This document shows, piece by piece, positions 55,413-64,000 of a DNA stretch of 64,000 nt. The DNA is from Agapetus fuscipes (lineage: Eukaryota > Arthropoda > Insecta > Trichoptera > Glossosomatidae): positions 11,165,001-11,229,000 of the forward strand of contig OX637332.1 in the NCBI GenBank assembly GCA_951799405.1, given 5' to 3'. Every line of letters starts with the position of its first letter. The first letter of the stretch is position 1. Position numbers and translations under genes: made by a program. The notes beneath the pieces are model-generated. The model was not told the origin of the DNA. It did no database searches and saw only the letters and a list, made by a program, of their open reading frames with translations.

Positions 55413-56189
55413 ACTAACACAATATTTACTCGCACTCCAGTTTAGTTCTGCATTATTTAACTTAGTCTCCGTTTATAAACTCACTTGATTAATATTATAA
55501 CATTAAAATACATAGTTGTTCCTCAACTATTTTCATTATTCCGTTTGACCCACCTATTTCAACATGACGATAATTAAAATAGTTTAGCTCATTTTGAATT
55601 GTTATCTTCATGCTATTTGATGTTACTTCAGTCTACTTTCACATGTTAAGCATTATTGAAGGTTCACTTAAAAGAGCATCTCGACGGTTAAAAGGAAGTA
55701 GGGCTACTTCCTTTTATCTCCCTTATGCCCCATAAGCGATGTTTTGGTCAAAAATGAGTTATGAATCCTCCTTACAATTTCCGCTTTTTCTAATGCGCTC
55801 ACTCCCATACCTCTACGATGATTTTTTTGTTGTTTTTGCCCAAACAAACAACTGCGTTTTCGAAGTATGGTTTTTGTGTAACCGACAAGATTTTGCCCTT
55901 TTTTGTTCTAAAGGCGCTTGTGACATAAAAAATGTAAAACCACATTAATAGGAATGCCAATAAATGCCTTTATTTTTTTTTTAATTCTAGAGCTGTTTTC
56001 ATTTTAACGATGTGATAAAAAATAAAAAAGTTGTACCATTTTTCTGCAATCTCAAACTTTAAACTGCTCTCCTTAACAAGTAAGTTTTTGTCGCTTATAC
56101 CCTATTACATTTTAACCGTCGATCTGTATTTAAGTAGGTACCCTGAGTCACTGGTATGGTCGAGCGATAATAAGGCGTTGGCACTCGGA
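55413..56189. other. AT-rich sequence, nothing recognised
   Basis: Short frames (55739-55948, 56031-56249 +) lack domains; the second runs into a SINE-B head. Confidence 0.4.
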
Positions 56190-56287
56190 TTTGCTTTATT
56201 CATTTCAAACACCCTTGGTGGGGATCGAAATCTAGCACTTTGGCTTTGATCGTTAGCATTCTTCCAACTGAGCTATCGATCAAGCTA
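56190..56287 (-). mobile_element. SINE-B head fragment
   Basis: On the minus strand: GATCGATAGCTCAGTTGGAA (box A) and GATTTCGATCCCCACCAAGG (box B), then TTTGAAATGAATAAAG. Confidence 0.65.
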
Positions 56288-56404
56288 ATTAAATACTACA
56301 TTTTAAGTTTTATTAAAGCATCTTTGCCATCAACATTGTTGTAGTGTGTATGATTTTAAACTCTTAATTATAAAGTAATGCCATTTTTTAAGAATTCAAT
56401 TATT

Positions 56405-56571
56405 ATTGGAAGACCGAGAAAGGTATGGATGGACCAAATTTCCAAAATAGCGAATGAATGGGACATCCAGAGTCATAATAAAAGGAGAGCTTGTATGAAA
56501 AAGGTTATAACTCTGGATGAAATGAAAGTATGTAGTATGCAAGGACCGAAAGAAATGGCGGTTGATCTGTA
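56405..56571 (+). pseudogene. RT C-terminal end of R1-LINE
   Basis: GRPRKVWMDQISKIANEWDI then QSHNKRRACMKKVITLDEMK, then a frame change within the EVCKDRKKW segment. It is 55 residues long, so only the extreme C-terminus remains. Confidence 0.82.
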
Positions 56572-56972
56572 ATGCTGGCGTTTAAGTCTGAGGCTTTAAA
56601 ACAAAATCACTTTTTTAAAGAATATGTTTAGTAGCTTTTTAATTTTTTTACTTTTTAATTGTTCAGTGATTATTTGTTTTTATTTTTATACTCAAATGTA
56701 ATTAATTGCTTGTATTCCTTGACTTATAGGTTGGTATGAGGCTGACCACCCATACTGTAAAAAATGGTTCACTTTGCCAATGTCCCCCCTGTTTCAGGGA
56801 AGGTCGGCAAGAGTTGCAGGGCTTATGTCCATTTGAGAATTGGGTTTTTACATTGTAGGTCCACATGCGGCATGTGTGAGCGCGAAATTATGCGTGTCTG
56901 CTTGTGGGAATGTATTTAATATGAATCTCAAATGATACATATCCTTGCAGCTTAGATTTAGATTTAGATTTT
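56405..56972 (+). mobile_element. R1-LINE, 5'-truncated, with RT end, UTR and R1
   Basis: RT C-terminal remnant at 56405-56571, 3' UTR 56572-56714, full R1 56715-56972 with a TTTAGA-type tail. The UTR shares TAATT and TTTTTATA...AAATGTAATT blocks with 35214-35322. Confidence 0.85.
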
Positions 56973-57765
56973 AGATTCAGTTCATCTGCCATGAACAAAA
57001 CAAGACTCAACGCTATGAGTAAATTTCTTGTGGTTTAAAAAATATTCGCAAAAAACATTTAAACACTTTTACATCGTTAATTGAAATACATTGCAAGACA
57101 AGTTTCGCACTATGAATTTAGGGCGTCCTAAATGTCGGGTTTCAAGAGTTTTACAGCTTTTGGAGAGTGAACAACAAAACAGCTGTCTTTTGACTTTATG
57201 AGACTAAAAAAGTTGTAAAACTTAAGTGTCCCCAACACACTTACAATAAACAATGCGGCTGAAAATAGGAAATAAATAAATAAAATATTTTATTTAAATT
57301 GCACTCCATATTAATTGTTGACTTCTTTAATAACTTATAGCGAAGGTATTCGGTTGACATTTTCATTTTTTGAAAGAATATTTTTTATTATTTCTAATGA
57401 ATTTTACTGTTGATTTTTCACAAAATTTTATGTGTCAAAAAGTTGGTTTTAGGTTTCAGAGGGCGGCCTGAAGTCATTTTGAAATATTTTTGTTAGGCAT
57501 GAAATTTGGTAAATAAGGAATTTTATTTTCTGCGTGGAGGCTGTGAAAATGTGACATTTATCTTAAATTTCTCATTCCTGGGCCGCAATCACGTGTCAAA
57601 AAATGACAAATTATTAGAAAATCGTCGCAGATATTATATTTTGGCGTTATAATATTATACTTCAATTAATTATAAAATACGTTTTTTTGAAACCCAATTA
57701 TGTAAGTTTTCATGAAATGGTGATCGATTATTAATAATCCAAAGAGATTTTTTCATTTTTCATTT
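56973..57765. other. AT-rich sequence, nothing recognised
   Basis: No gene or repeat identified. Confidence 0.4.
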
Positions 57766-57860
57766 CTTGACTTACAGGTGACAAGGCTGACCACCCATAC
57801 TTTAAAAAATGGTTCACTTTACCAATGTATGGGATTATTTTTATTTGAGATTGATTACCA
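57766..57860 (+). repeat. R1 5' fragment
   Basis: TTCTTGACTTACAGGTGACA, ACCACCCATACTTTAAAAAA and GGTTCACTTTACCAATGT. After this the R1 order is lost, with only TTTGAGATTG left. Confidence 0.7.
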
Positions 57861-58020
57861 AGCAAGATAGTTTTATGAAATACCCCACAGATTCACATGC
57901 GAAATAAACAGATCTCACTGCTCCACAACACAATTTATATGAAGAGTATCATCATTCTTCATATTAAAATCTTGATTGTACAAACACTTTCCACGCAGTT
58001 TTCATCAAGATCATCCTCAG

Positions 58021-58062
58021 CATAATATATTGTAAATATACGCTGAGATCTCTACGAGCTAC
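58021..58062. repeat. 42-bp block shared with 55370-55411
   Basis: It includes CATAATATATTG, TATACGCTGAGATCTCTACG and AGCTAC. Two base differences were seen between the two loci. Part of an undefined repeat. Confidence 0.7.
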
Positions 58063-58199
58063 TTTCACGTTGAACAAGCCCAGCGTAGACTTGGGCAAAA
58101 AGTCTGGAAGCTCCAGCTACCATAGACCACAGCAACAGATCCCGAAAAATATCTCTTCAGCATCTTCATTAATCTTAAATGTAATATATTTTGACAAAT

Positions 58200-58235
58200 T
58201 TGAAGTGGTCAGCCTTATACCAACTTATAAGTAAA
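58200..58235 (-). repeat. R1 5' tip
   Basis: GTGGTCAGCCTTATACCAAC then TTATAAGT, in the opposite orientation to the fragment at 57766. Confidence 0.6.
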
Positions 58236-59454
58236 AAACAAAGATGGGAAGCATAATATCAAAAGATATATTCCATAGAATATGAAAAAAAGTCTAGATG
58301 TACCTAAGTAGCAGCAGAGGAAAAAGAGAAAAAAAAATACAAAAGGAACATTACATTATGCCAATTGATTTACATTTCTGGCTGTTAAAAGTACATGAAT
58401 AAAAGGATTGCGACGTCAACAAAAGTGGAGCTACGATCTTTATTATTTGTATTATGTACGCCCTAAATGAAAACAAAACACCGAAATGTACGCAACGCTT
58501 TTTATTCTTGTGATTTTAGCGGGACTTTACATTAATTTGCAAATTTTATTACATGGTAATAGAAAAATTAACATTTTCTTTCACCACAAGGTCAGAAAAT
58601 ATTTTCGCGTTTAGCCCTTTTACATTCATTCAATGCGAGGCAGCTTTAGCATATTGGTAGGGCGCGGCGGGCTGATGAACAATTTTTTTTTTTGTGATGT
58701 TTATGAAAATAAAAATATAGACTATAAAGGGGTTTTTTTTCTTTGCAGTGGATTGTACTTATTTATCGACATCGCAACTTGCGATTATTGATAGCTGAAA
58801 AAATAGGCCATTCGTTTTTTTCGCATGTTTTCACCTAATGACGTACAAGTAAATAACATTGTTGTATTCCTGGCTGTATTTTCTTGACCCAAAAATAAAC
58901 GTAAATGAAGTTGAATTATCATTCTTGTGAAAAAAAGAATGAATATATGAACGTTGATCTAGTAATGAATAGTACAACAAAAAACCTTGTCATAAATTAG
59001 CACCGTTAAATTATGTCTTATTGGGGATGTCAAAGATGACATGAAATAATTTGCAGTGAATTTTTTTCAATGATTTAAGAACATAAATTTGAACTATTTG
59101 ACACATTTTTCACGCAACGAAATGATTGAAGTGTTAATTTTCATGGCCATTTTTATCAGCGGACAGGAAATTAGCCCATGTATTTTGTTGAACACAGTTA
59201 TGGTATGAAAAGTCAACATTAATTGCTCCCACGGACATTACAATCTACTCTTGTGTTGTCTATTTCTAATCAAACTAATTACTTGATTTAGAACTATTAA
59301 CATTTTTTATTCGAGTATTTTTTTATGTCGCTTTACATCATAATACCAACCTTTGTTGATTGGTTTGTCAATACATGCCCATTAAAGCTAACATGAACAA
59401 TATAAAATTCATTTAATGAGTCAATTATTTAGAGCTTAAAATATTATAATTCAC
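58236..59454. other. AT-rich sequence, nothing recognised
   Basis: No gene or shared repeat identified; a short GC-richer piece lies at 58634-58680. Confidence 0.4.
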
Positions 59455-59605
59455 GTATGCAACGCAACTAAGCTGCACACATGGTACAACTTTTTACAGC
59501 AATCAAAGGAGCTGAATGTGGCGAATGGAACTTTTTATATTCAACGGTAATGGCCCACTACCTTACACCAAACACTTCCATTGAAGAAATCCTCTTCGGT
59601 ACTAC
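59455..59605 (-). mobile_element. SINE-B 3' half (left arm of an inverted pair)
   Basis: GCAACGCAACTAAGCTGCAC, TGAATGTGGCGAATGGAACT and CACCAAACACTTCCATTGAA match the minus-strand 3' half. Confidence 0.65.
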
Positions 59606-59689
59606 ATTTTATTTATATTATTTGAGTGTTTTCGTTTAACCCACCCGCAAGTAATATTCAGCTTAAAAAAACCAGAACCCACTCCTACG

Positions 59690-59812
59690 GGAGCAGGGTA
59701 ACCGCCAATTGAGATAAAATGGTTGACCTAAGCCTGGTAAACTTTTCTATGAAAATAATTAATTTCCATATTTTGAAATGACAACGTGGCAAAAAGTTGC
59801 ATTAAAAGTGCA
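59690..59812 (+). mobile_element. SINE-B 3' half (right arm of an inverted pair)
   Basis: CCTACGGGAGCAGGGTAACC, AAATGGTTGACC, TATGAAAATAATTAATTTCC and GTGGCAAAAAGTTGCA form the plus-strand 3' half. Together with 59455-59605 the two halves face each other. Confidence 0.6.
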
Positions 59813-60466
59813 GGATTGATACATTTTTCATAAGGTAAAGTAATTGTTGTGTACATTTTTAGGAAAAATTGAATTATCTAACTAGCAAAAAATGTAATCA
59901 TTGGAAGTAAATGTAATTTATTTATTTATTTACCTAAAGCCCTTCTCATTATTTCGTCAAGCAATCCGAGAAAGCTTTATTGTAAACTCAAAAGATGGCA
60001 GGGTTCATCGTTTAATATAAACGGGATAGAAGGATTTCGCGTAGAAATGTTCAACATTCTAAAAAAAGTCTGAAAATGAAAAACCATTTTTTAAATGAGA
60101 ACGAGTTCTGTATAAAATTAGGGTTTGCTAACGGTTCAGGTTATTTTCCTTAACGGTCGTATAAAACACGAAAATGAACGATAAGAATGTAAATTACTAG
60201 ATGATTAAATTATTTCATTAGGGCGAGAGCTCTAAGTGAGGCAAGATTATATCGGAGTATTATTTCACACAAAGCTTCATTCATCTAGCCCAGGCTGCTT
60301 TGCTTTAAAAGCAAATCATACCTGATAAAATTTGTATCTTTCAAATAAAACATGAAACCAAAATGTGAGCCAAAGCCAACCGGAATTCTGCAAAGAAGCT
60401 GTAAAAGAATTGACCCAATTTATTTGCTGTATTAAAACGAAGAAACTCAAAAAGATAAACCAACTT
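59813..60466. other. AT-rich sequence, nothing recognised
   Basis: No gene or shared repeat identified. Confidence 0.4.
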
Positions 60467-60713
60467 CTATAATCTAAGCTGCAAGGATATGTTAACATTT
60501 AAGGCTCATATGAAATGCATGCCTACAGACAGGCACATGTAGGTTCGCGCCTACACATTCTGCATGTGGGCATACAAATAAAGAAAACCTCACATGGACA
60601 TAAACCTTGCAACTCCTGCCGCCGTTCCCTGAACCGGGGTGGCATTGGCAAAAGTGAACCGATTTTTACAGCACGGGTGGTCAGCCTCGTACCAACCTTT
60701 CAGTCAAGGAGCA
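60467..60713 (-). repeat. R1 repeat, full length, diverged subfamily
   Basis: TATAATCTAAGCTGCAAGGA on the left and GTACCAACCTTTCAGTCAAG on the right. The core reads ACCGGGGTGGCATTGGCAAA, as in 781-898 and similar to 30851-31118. Confidence 0.85.
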
Positions 60714-61423
60714 AGGAGAACTTCATACTGAAATAAGCTATTTGTAAGTTCTTTAAGTACCTAGATACTTTAAGTTTGATTGATTACAAATTGTAATTGA
60801 AAATAATGACAGCATGGATTAATGATAAAAAAAACACATTTTCATGATATTTTTTCAGTACAATTCTTTTATTCAATATTTATATAAAAATGGAATTTTT
60901 TACCTGAAAAATGTGACGAAACCTTTATTTGAATAAAACAGATTTAAGATACTTTCTTTGAATAAAGTTGAAGCTAAGGGAGAAGTAAATTATTTAAAAA
61001 TGTGTTTTATTTCATAAAAGAAGCAGTGTTATATTCATTAATGACAATTTAATTTACTAAGCCGCGTAGACAATTTTATGTTATATTTTCATTGTCAAGG
61101 ACACGAGCTTTAAATTTATTGCAATTGATAAAGTAGTAATTGAAAATAATATATTTAAATCAATCGCTAAAGAAAATTCGCGTAATCAAGTTCACGATAA
61201 AGACAACATTGAACTTACAGGTTATTCTTGAGGAAAACTTAGTTGAATGCCAACTTTTACATCTCTCTGCGCGGCAGCAAACAAAAACAACAATCCCTCC
61301 TGTTCTCCAAAAACAAAATACAAACTTTTTCCAAGTTTTCACTTATTAATCTTGTCACTTAAATGTTTCAGATGAAAACAATCTCACAGTTTTTTAGTAA
61401 ACTTCACATGAAAAGTTGTCACA
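60714..61423. other. AT-rich sequence, nothing recognised
   Basis: Opposed short frames at 61140-61349 and 61160-61342 lack domains. Confidence 0.4.
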
Positions 61424-61690
61424 ATGTTTGATGATCGAGCGGTGGTTTTGGGGGGTTGTTTTTAGCGGTACGGTTGGTAGATGTTGTTAGTGGCGGGGTT
61501 GGAACTGGACTGAACAGGGGCGGTGTGCCGAGAAGGGCGAAACGCCGGCGCCTGCGCGCTGCACGCTCTGTTACTGTCCCGTACCTTCGACATGCACCTA
61601 AATAATAAAGAACACCGCTACGTGTGTGGGGACGACTGGACTCTCCACGAAACGTAGAGTAGCGACGCGCCGCGCCGGCATTATGCATTT
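61424..61690. other. CpG-rich island, unassigned
   Basis: This is the most GC-rich segment of the window, with AAACGCCGGCGCCTGCGCGC at about 61540-61559 and GACGCGCCGCGCCGGCA near 61664-61680. An AATAAAG signal lies at about 61602-61608, followed 20-60 bp on by a GTGTGTGGGGACGACTGG stretch. A frame at 61626-61913 (+) has 95 codons without a domain. It could be a promoter with first exon, or the R-U5 part of an LTR. No terminal TG/CA with target duplication was found. Confidence 0.35.
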
Positions 61691-61983
61691 TAGATTACAG
61701 CACGCATATCCCGACGTTGAGGGTGACTCACGGAAGAATCACTTTTTTCCCGCATTCGAACCGTGGGATACAGTTTTATTGTCGTGTATGCAAAATGACG
61801 GACTCGACCCCAAGCTTTTTGCACATAAATTCGTGAGAAACAAGACAGTTTTACGTCCTACAACAATAACGCCAGATTGTATCTCACTTTTACACTATTC
61901 GAAGAGATTGTAACAGCAGCCGAAGCCAAAAAAAAAATCGAATGAAATCATTATAAATTTTCAATTTTCGAGGGGAAAACCTC
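61691..61983. other. Flank of the CpG island
   Basis: Of intermediate composition. The 95-codon plus-strand frame continues to 61913. No homology was recognised. Confidence 0.3.
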
Positions 61984-62220
61984 GTATGAGGCTGACCACC
62001 CATATTGTAAAAAATGGTTCACTTTGCCAATGTCACCTCTGTTTAAGGGAAGGTCGGAAAGAGTTGCAGAACTTATGCTCATTTGAGATTTGGATTTTTA
62101 TATTGTAGGTCCACTTGCGGCATATATAAGCGCAAAGTTATACGTGTCTGCTTATGGGAATGCATTTAATATGAATCTTAAATGTAATAAATCTGTGTAA
62201 CTTAGATAATAGATTATAGA
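61984..62220 (+). repeat. R1 repeat, first bases missing
   Basis: Starts at GTATGAGGCTGACCACCC. The stem-loop is altered (CCTCTGTTTAAGGGAAGG). It ends AACTTAGATAATAGATTATA. Confidence 0.85.
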
Positions 62221-62761
62221 AACCTTACACGTCTGTGTAACTAGGAAACAAGAAATAACAAAATAGCCCTATGAAACGGGCCACGTGACGCCACAACTTC
62301 TTTATCATGGTATTTGTCAAACCTTCATTTAAAAAAATAATATAAATAAATGACTGCCTAAGGAAACTAAAAGAATAATTGAAGTAAGCTAATTATTTTT
62401 CCTAACTGTCATCATGTCCTCTTGGAATTCGGGAATGTGTGGGAATACAGATTTATTTTACCTTTTAAATTTTAAATAAGAAAAACAAACCTTTTCATAA
62501 CCTTTAATAACATTTTCCTCCGGATTTGCGTATCAAATATATTTATGAAATGTAAACAAATACAATTTTTCTATTTTAAAACACACAAAAAATATTTTCA
62601 CGATGTCTGAAAATACAAATAAGTGTTCAAGATATTTTGTAACTTTTTTATAATAAGCAAAGGCTTGGCAAGTATTTGCAGACATAAGTACAACATACCT
62701 AGTAGGTACATGACTCGTTTCCATTTTAATGAGAAGTTCGTGTACGTTTTGTTACATGGAT
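62221..62761. other. AT-rich sequence, nothing recognised
   Basis: No gene or repeat; the LINE begins at its right edge. Confidence 0.4.
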
Positions 62762-63709
62762 AAATTAAAGTTGATCCTTTTCATATTGTATACTGCTGAG
62801 ATTGAGAGTGTTGTTGAAAAATGGGGCCTCATCGCACACTCATATGCAGATGACTGGCAAATATACTCTCATTCTCGGCCAGACATGGCTGAGGACCTCA
62901 GTTGCAGGGTCTCTGGGTGTATCGCGGAGGTCGGTGGGTGGATGAGTAACAATGGCCTAATCTTAAACATGGATAAGACGGAGATACTCTGGGCAGCCAC
63001 ATCGAGGCGTGACCACCTTCTGGTGAATAGAGTACCACTCTCCATAGGAGGTAAGCTAATCCAGCCTTCTGATTCGGTAAGACTTCTAGGAGTCTTACTG
63101 GATCGTAACCTGACACTAGATAGGCAAATAGATGCCACAATAGCTTCTTCTTTTTTTTCGCTTCGCCAAATAAAGGCAATAAGAAAATGTCTGCCGTCAG
63201 ATGCGGTTAAGACCCTGGTGAGTGCGTTTGTGATGTCTCGGATTGACTATTGCTCGACGCTTTATAGTGGTCAGCCGAAGAAACAGTTTAATCGCTTTCA
63301 ATCTGTGTTGAATTCGGCAGCAAGACTCATATTCGGGATTCCCAAATTCGCTCACATCACCCCGCTGTTAAAAAAACTTCATTGGCTTCGTTTCCCGGAG
63401 AGGGTGGTCTTCCGTGTTTGTTTAATGGTATATAAAGCCATCAATGGCTTGGCCCCACCTTATCTGGCTGATATGATTTCACCTGTTGAAATGGGTGTTA
63501 GGAGGCAGACACTCAGATCTGCGGGTGATGGAGTAGTCAATTTGGTTCAGCCGCGCCGTCAGATTCGTACAAACTTCGGAGACCGCGCTTTCCGTGTTGC
63601 GGGGCCGGTGGAGTGGAACAGACTGCCACCCGGAGTGAAGAACTCCAAATCTGTGGGTGTATTTCGAGGAGCACTCAAGGCACACTTGTTTAGAAAGTCT
63701 TATCCATGA
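62729..63709 (+). pseudogene. LINE reverse transcriptase, C-terminal half
   Basis: The open frame has 326 codons; its ATG is fortuitous, since LINE sequence starts only at about residue 14 (LILFILYTAEIESVVEKWG, the segment after RT motif B). The catalytic motif YADD is at residues 39-42. GGWMSNNGLILNMDKTEIL follows at 69-87 and RLLGVLLDRNLTLD at 118-131. Next are SRIDYCSTLYSG at 170-181, LLKKLHWLRFPERVVFRV at 213-230 with YKAINGLAPPYLADM, and the C-terminal FGDRAFRVAGPVEWNRLP at 283-300. This order is typical of CR1/L2-clade elements. No stop or frameshift was seen, so the copy is young, but without endonuclease and RT motifs 0-B it cannot move by itself. A related broken copy lies at 29415-30130. 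Confidence 0.9.
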
Positions 63710-63803
63710 TCGGAGAGGGCCCTTGAGGTGTGACACACACAAAAACGGCGCTCTCTTATCATGTGTAATTTAAAATAAATCAGCCTGTTATTATTATTAT
63801 TAT
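62762..63803 (+). mobile_element. CR1/L2-group LINE, 5'-truncated, with intact 3' end
   Basis: An RT C-terminal half is followed by about 80 bp of 3' UTR. The UTR holds GAGGTGTGACACACACAAAA and GCGCTC (63724-63752), AAATAAATCA (63773-63782) and a TTA trinucleotide tail (63788-63803). The SINE-A tail repeats this UTR nearly base for base, which makes this LINE family the likely source of SINE-A mobility. Confidence 0.85.
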
Positions 63804-63885
63804 TGATCAAAATTACGCATTTTATAAATAACATCCTTTGTCCTCGGTAAACGGTTAGATACAAATGGATACAAACATATTTTAT

Positions 63886-64000
63886 TCTAAATCTAAATCT
63901 AAGCTGCAAAGATATGTATCATTTGAGATTCATATTAAATGCATTCCCACAAGCAGACATGCATAATTTCGCGCTTACACACGCATGTGGACCAAAATAT
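63886..64000 (-). repeat. R1 repeat, cut by window edge, TTTAGA tail
   Basis: Tail CTAAATCTAAATCTAAGCTG, then the R1 3' half running to the end of the window. Close to 33544-33680 in sequence and tail type. Confidence 0.88.

Noticed and set aside
61424..61690. LTR with intact borders
   Set aside because: AATAAA and GC-rich leader-like sequence suggest one, but no TG...CA ends with flanking duplication could be found.

Overview
This is a strongly AT-rich stretch of animal nuclear DNA that holds no recognisable host gene. Almost everything identifiable is transposable-element debris. The organism is most likely an arthropod, perhaps an insect. The reverse-transcriptase (RT) tails resemble RTE-like LINEs common in insect genomes, and a solo LTR has an arthropod-style TATA plus CAGT initiator arrangement. 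No host gene confirms this, so the assignment is tentative. The longest uninterrupted reading frame (62729-63709) is the C-terminal part of a LINE reverse transcriptase. The other reading frames look like chance frames in AT-rich DNA or broken RT pieces.

I name the repeat families as follows. R1 is a repeat of about 255 bp with about 30 copies, both orientations, spread across the whole window. One end is fixed (TTCCTTGACTTATAGG) and the other carries a short tandem tail of the TTAGA type. In three places (34959-35806, 37632-38027, 56405-56972) R1 lies directly downstream of the same RT C-terminus and a homologous 3' UTR, so R1 is best read as the 3' end of an RTE-like LINE. SINE-A has a tRNA-like head, and in two copies (4147-4583 and 37199-37615) an additional 5S-rRNA-derived head in front. 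Its tail matches the 3' end of the CR1/L2-type LINE at 62762-63803. SINE-B is a second tRNA-headed SINE. MITE-1 is a small element with long inverted ends. P1 is a small element carrying a hammerhead-like CTGANGA-stem-GAAA motif and is possibly Penelope-related.

Layout. 0-9.7 kb: SINE-B, a full 5S/tRNA SINE-A and several R1 copies. 9.7-18.2 kb: mostly unique AT-rich DNA, then a nearly identical R1 (13.1 kb) and an R1 split by a P1 insertion with 11-bp target duplications. 18-24.4 kb: unique DNA with a hAT-like non-autonomous element, a 40-bp perfect palindrome and SINE-B pieces. 24.4-31 kb: a decayed LINE, a SINE-A with a swapped tail, a SINE-A/SINE-B dimer, two P1 units in tandem and a decayed copy of the 62.7-kb LINE family. 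31-40 kb: the densest R1 zone, with R1-LINE copies, a solo LTR (36088-36470), the second 5S/tRNA SINE and a 7 x 78 bp tandem array grown inside an R1 copy. 40-50 kb: MITE-1, SINE-B, P1 and a LINE insertion with 12-bp target duplications (46658-47331). 50-64 kb: further RT fragments, nested MITE-1/SINE-A, the third R1-LINE, a CpG-rich island at 61.4 kb and the best-preserved LINE at 62.7-63.8 kb.

Together the elements form a network of autonomous LINEs and dependent SINEs that borrow LINE 3' ends, swap tails and gain new Pol III heads. That network is the most interesting biology here. Several unique, more GC-rich patches (about 5.96, 10.3, 18.36, 28.95, 46.1, 61.45 kb) are not explained by any repeat and may be regulatory or exonic. 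All calls come from reading the sequence by eye, and boundaries are accurate to roughly 5-15 bp unless target duplications are stated.
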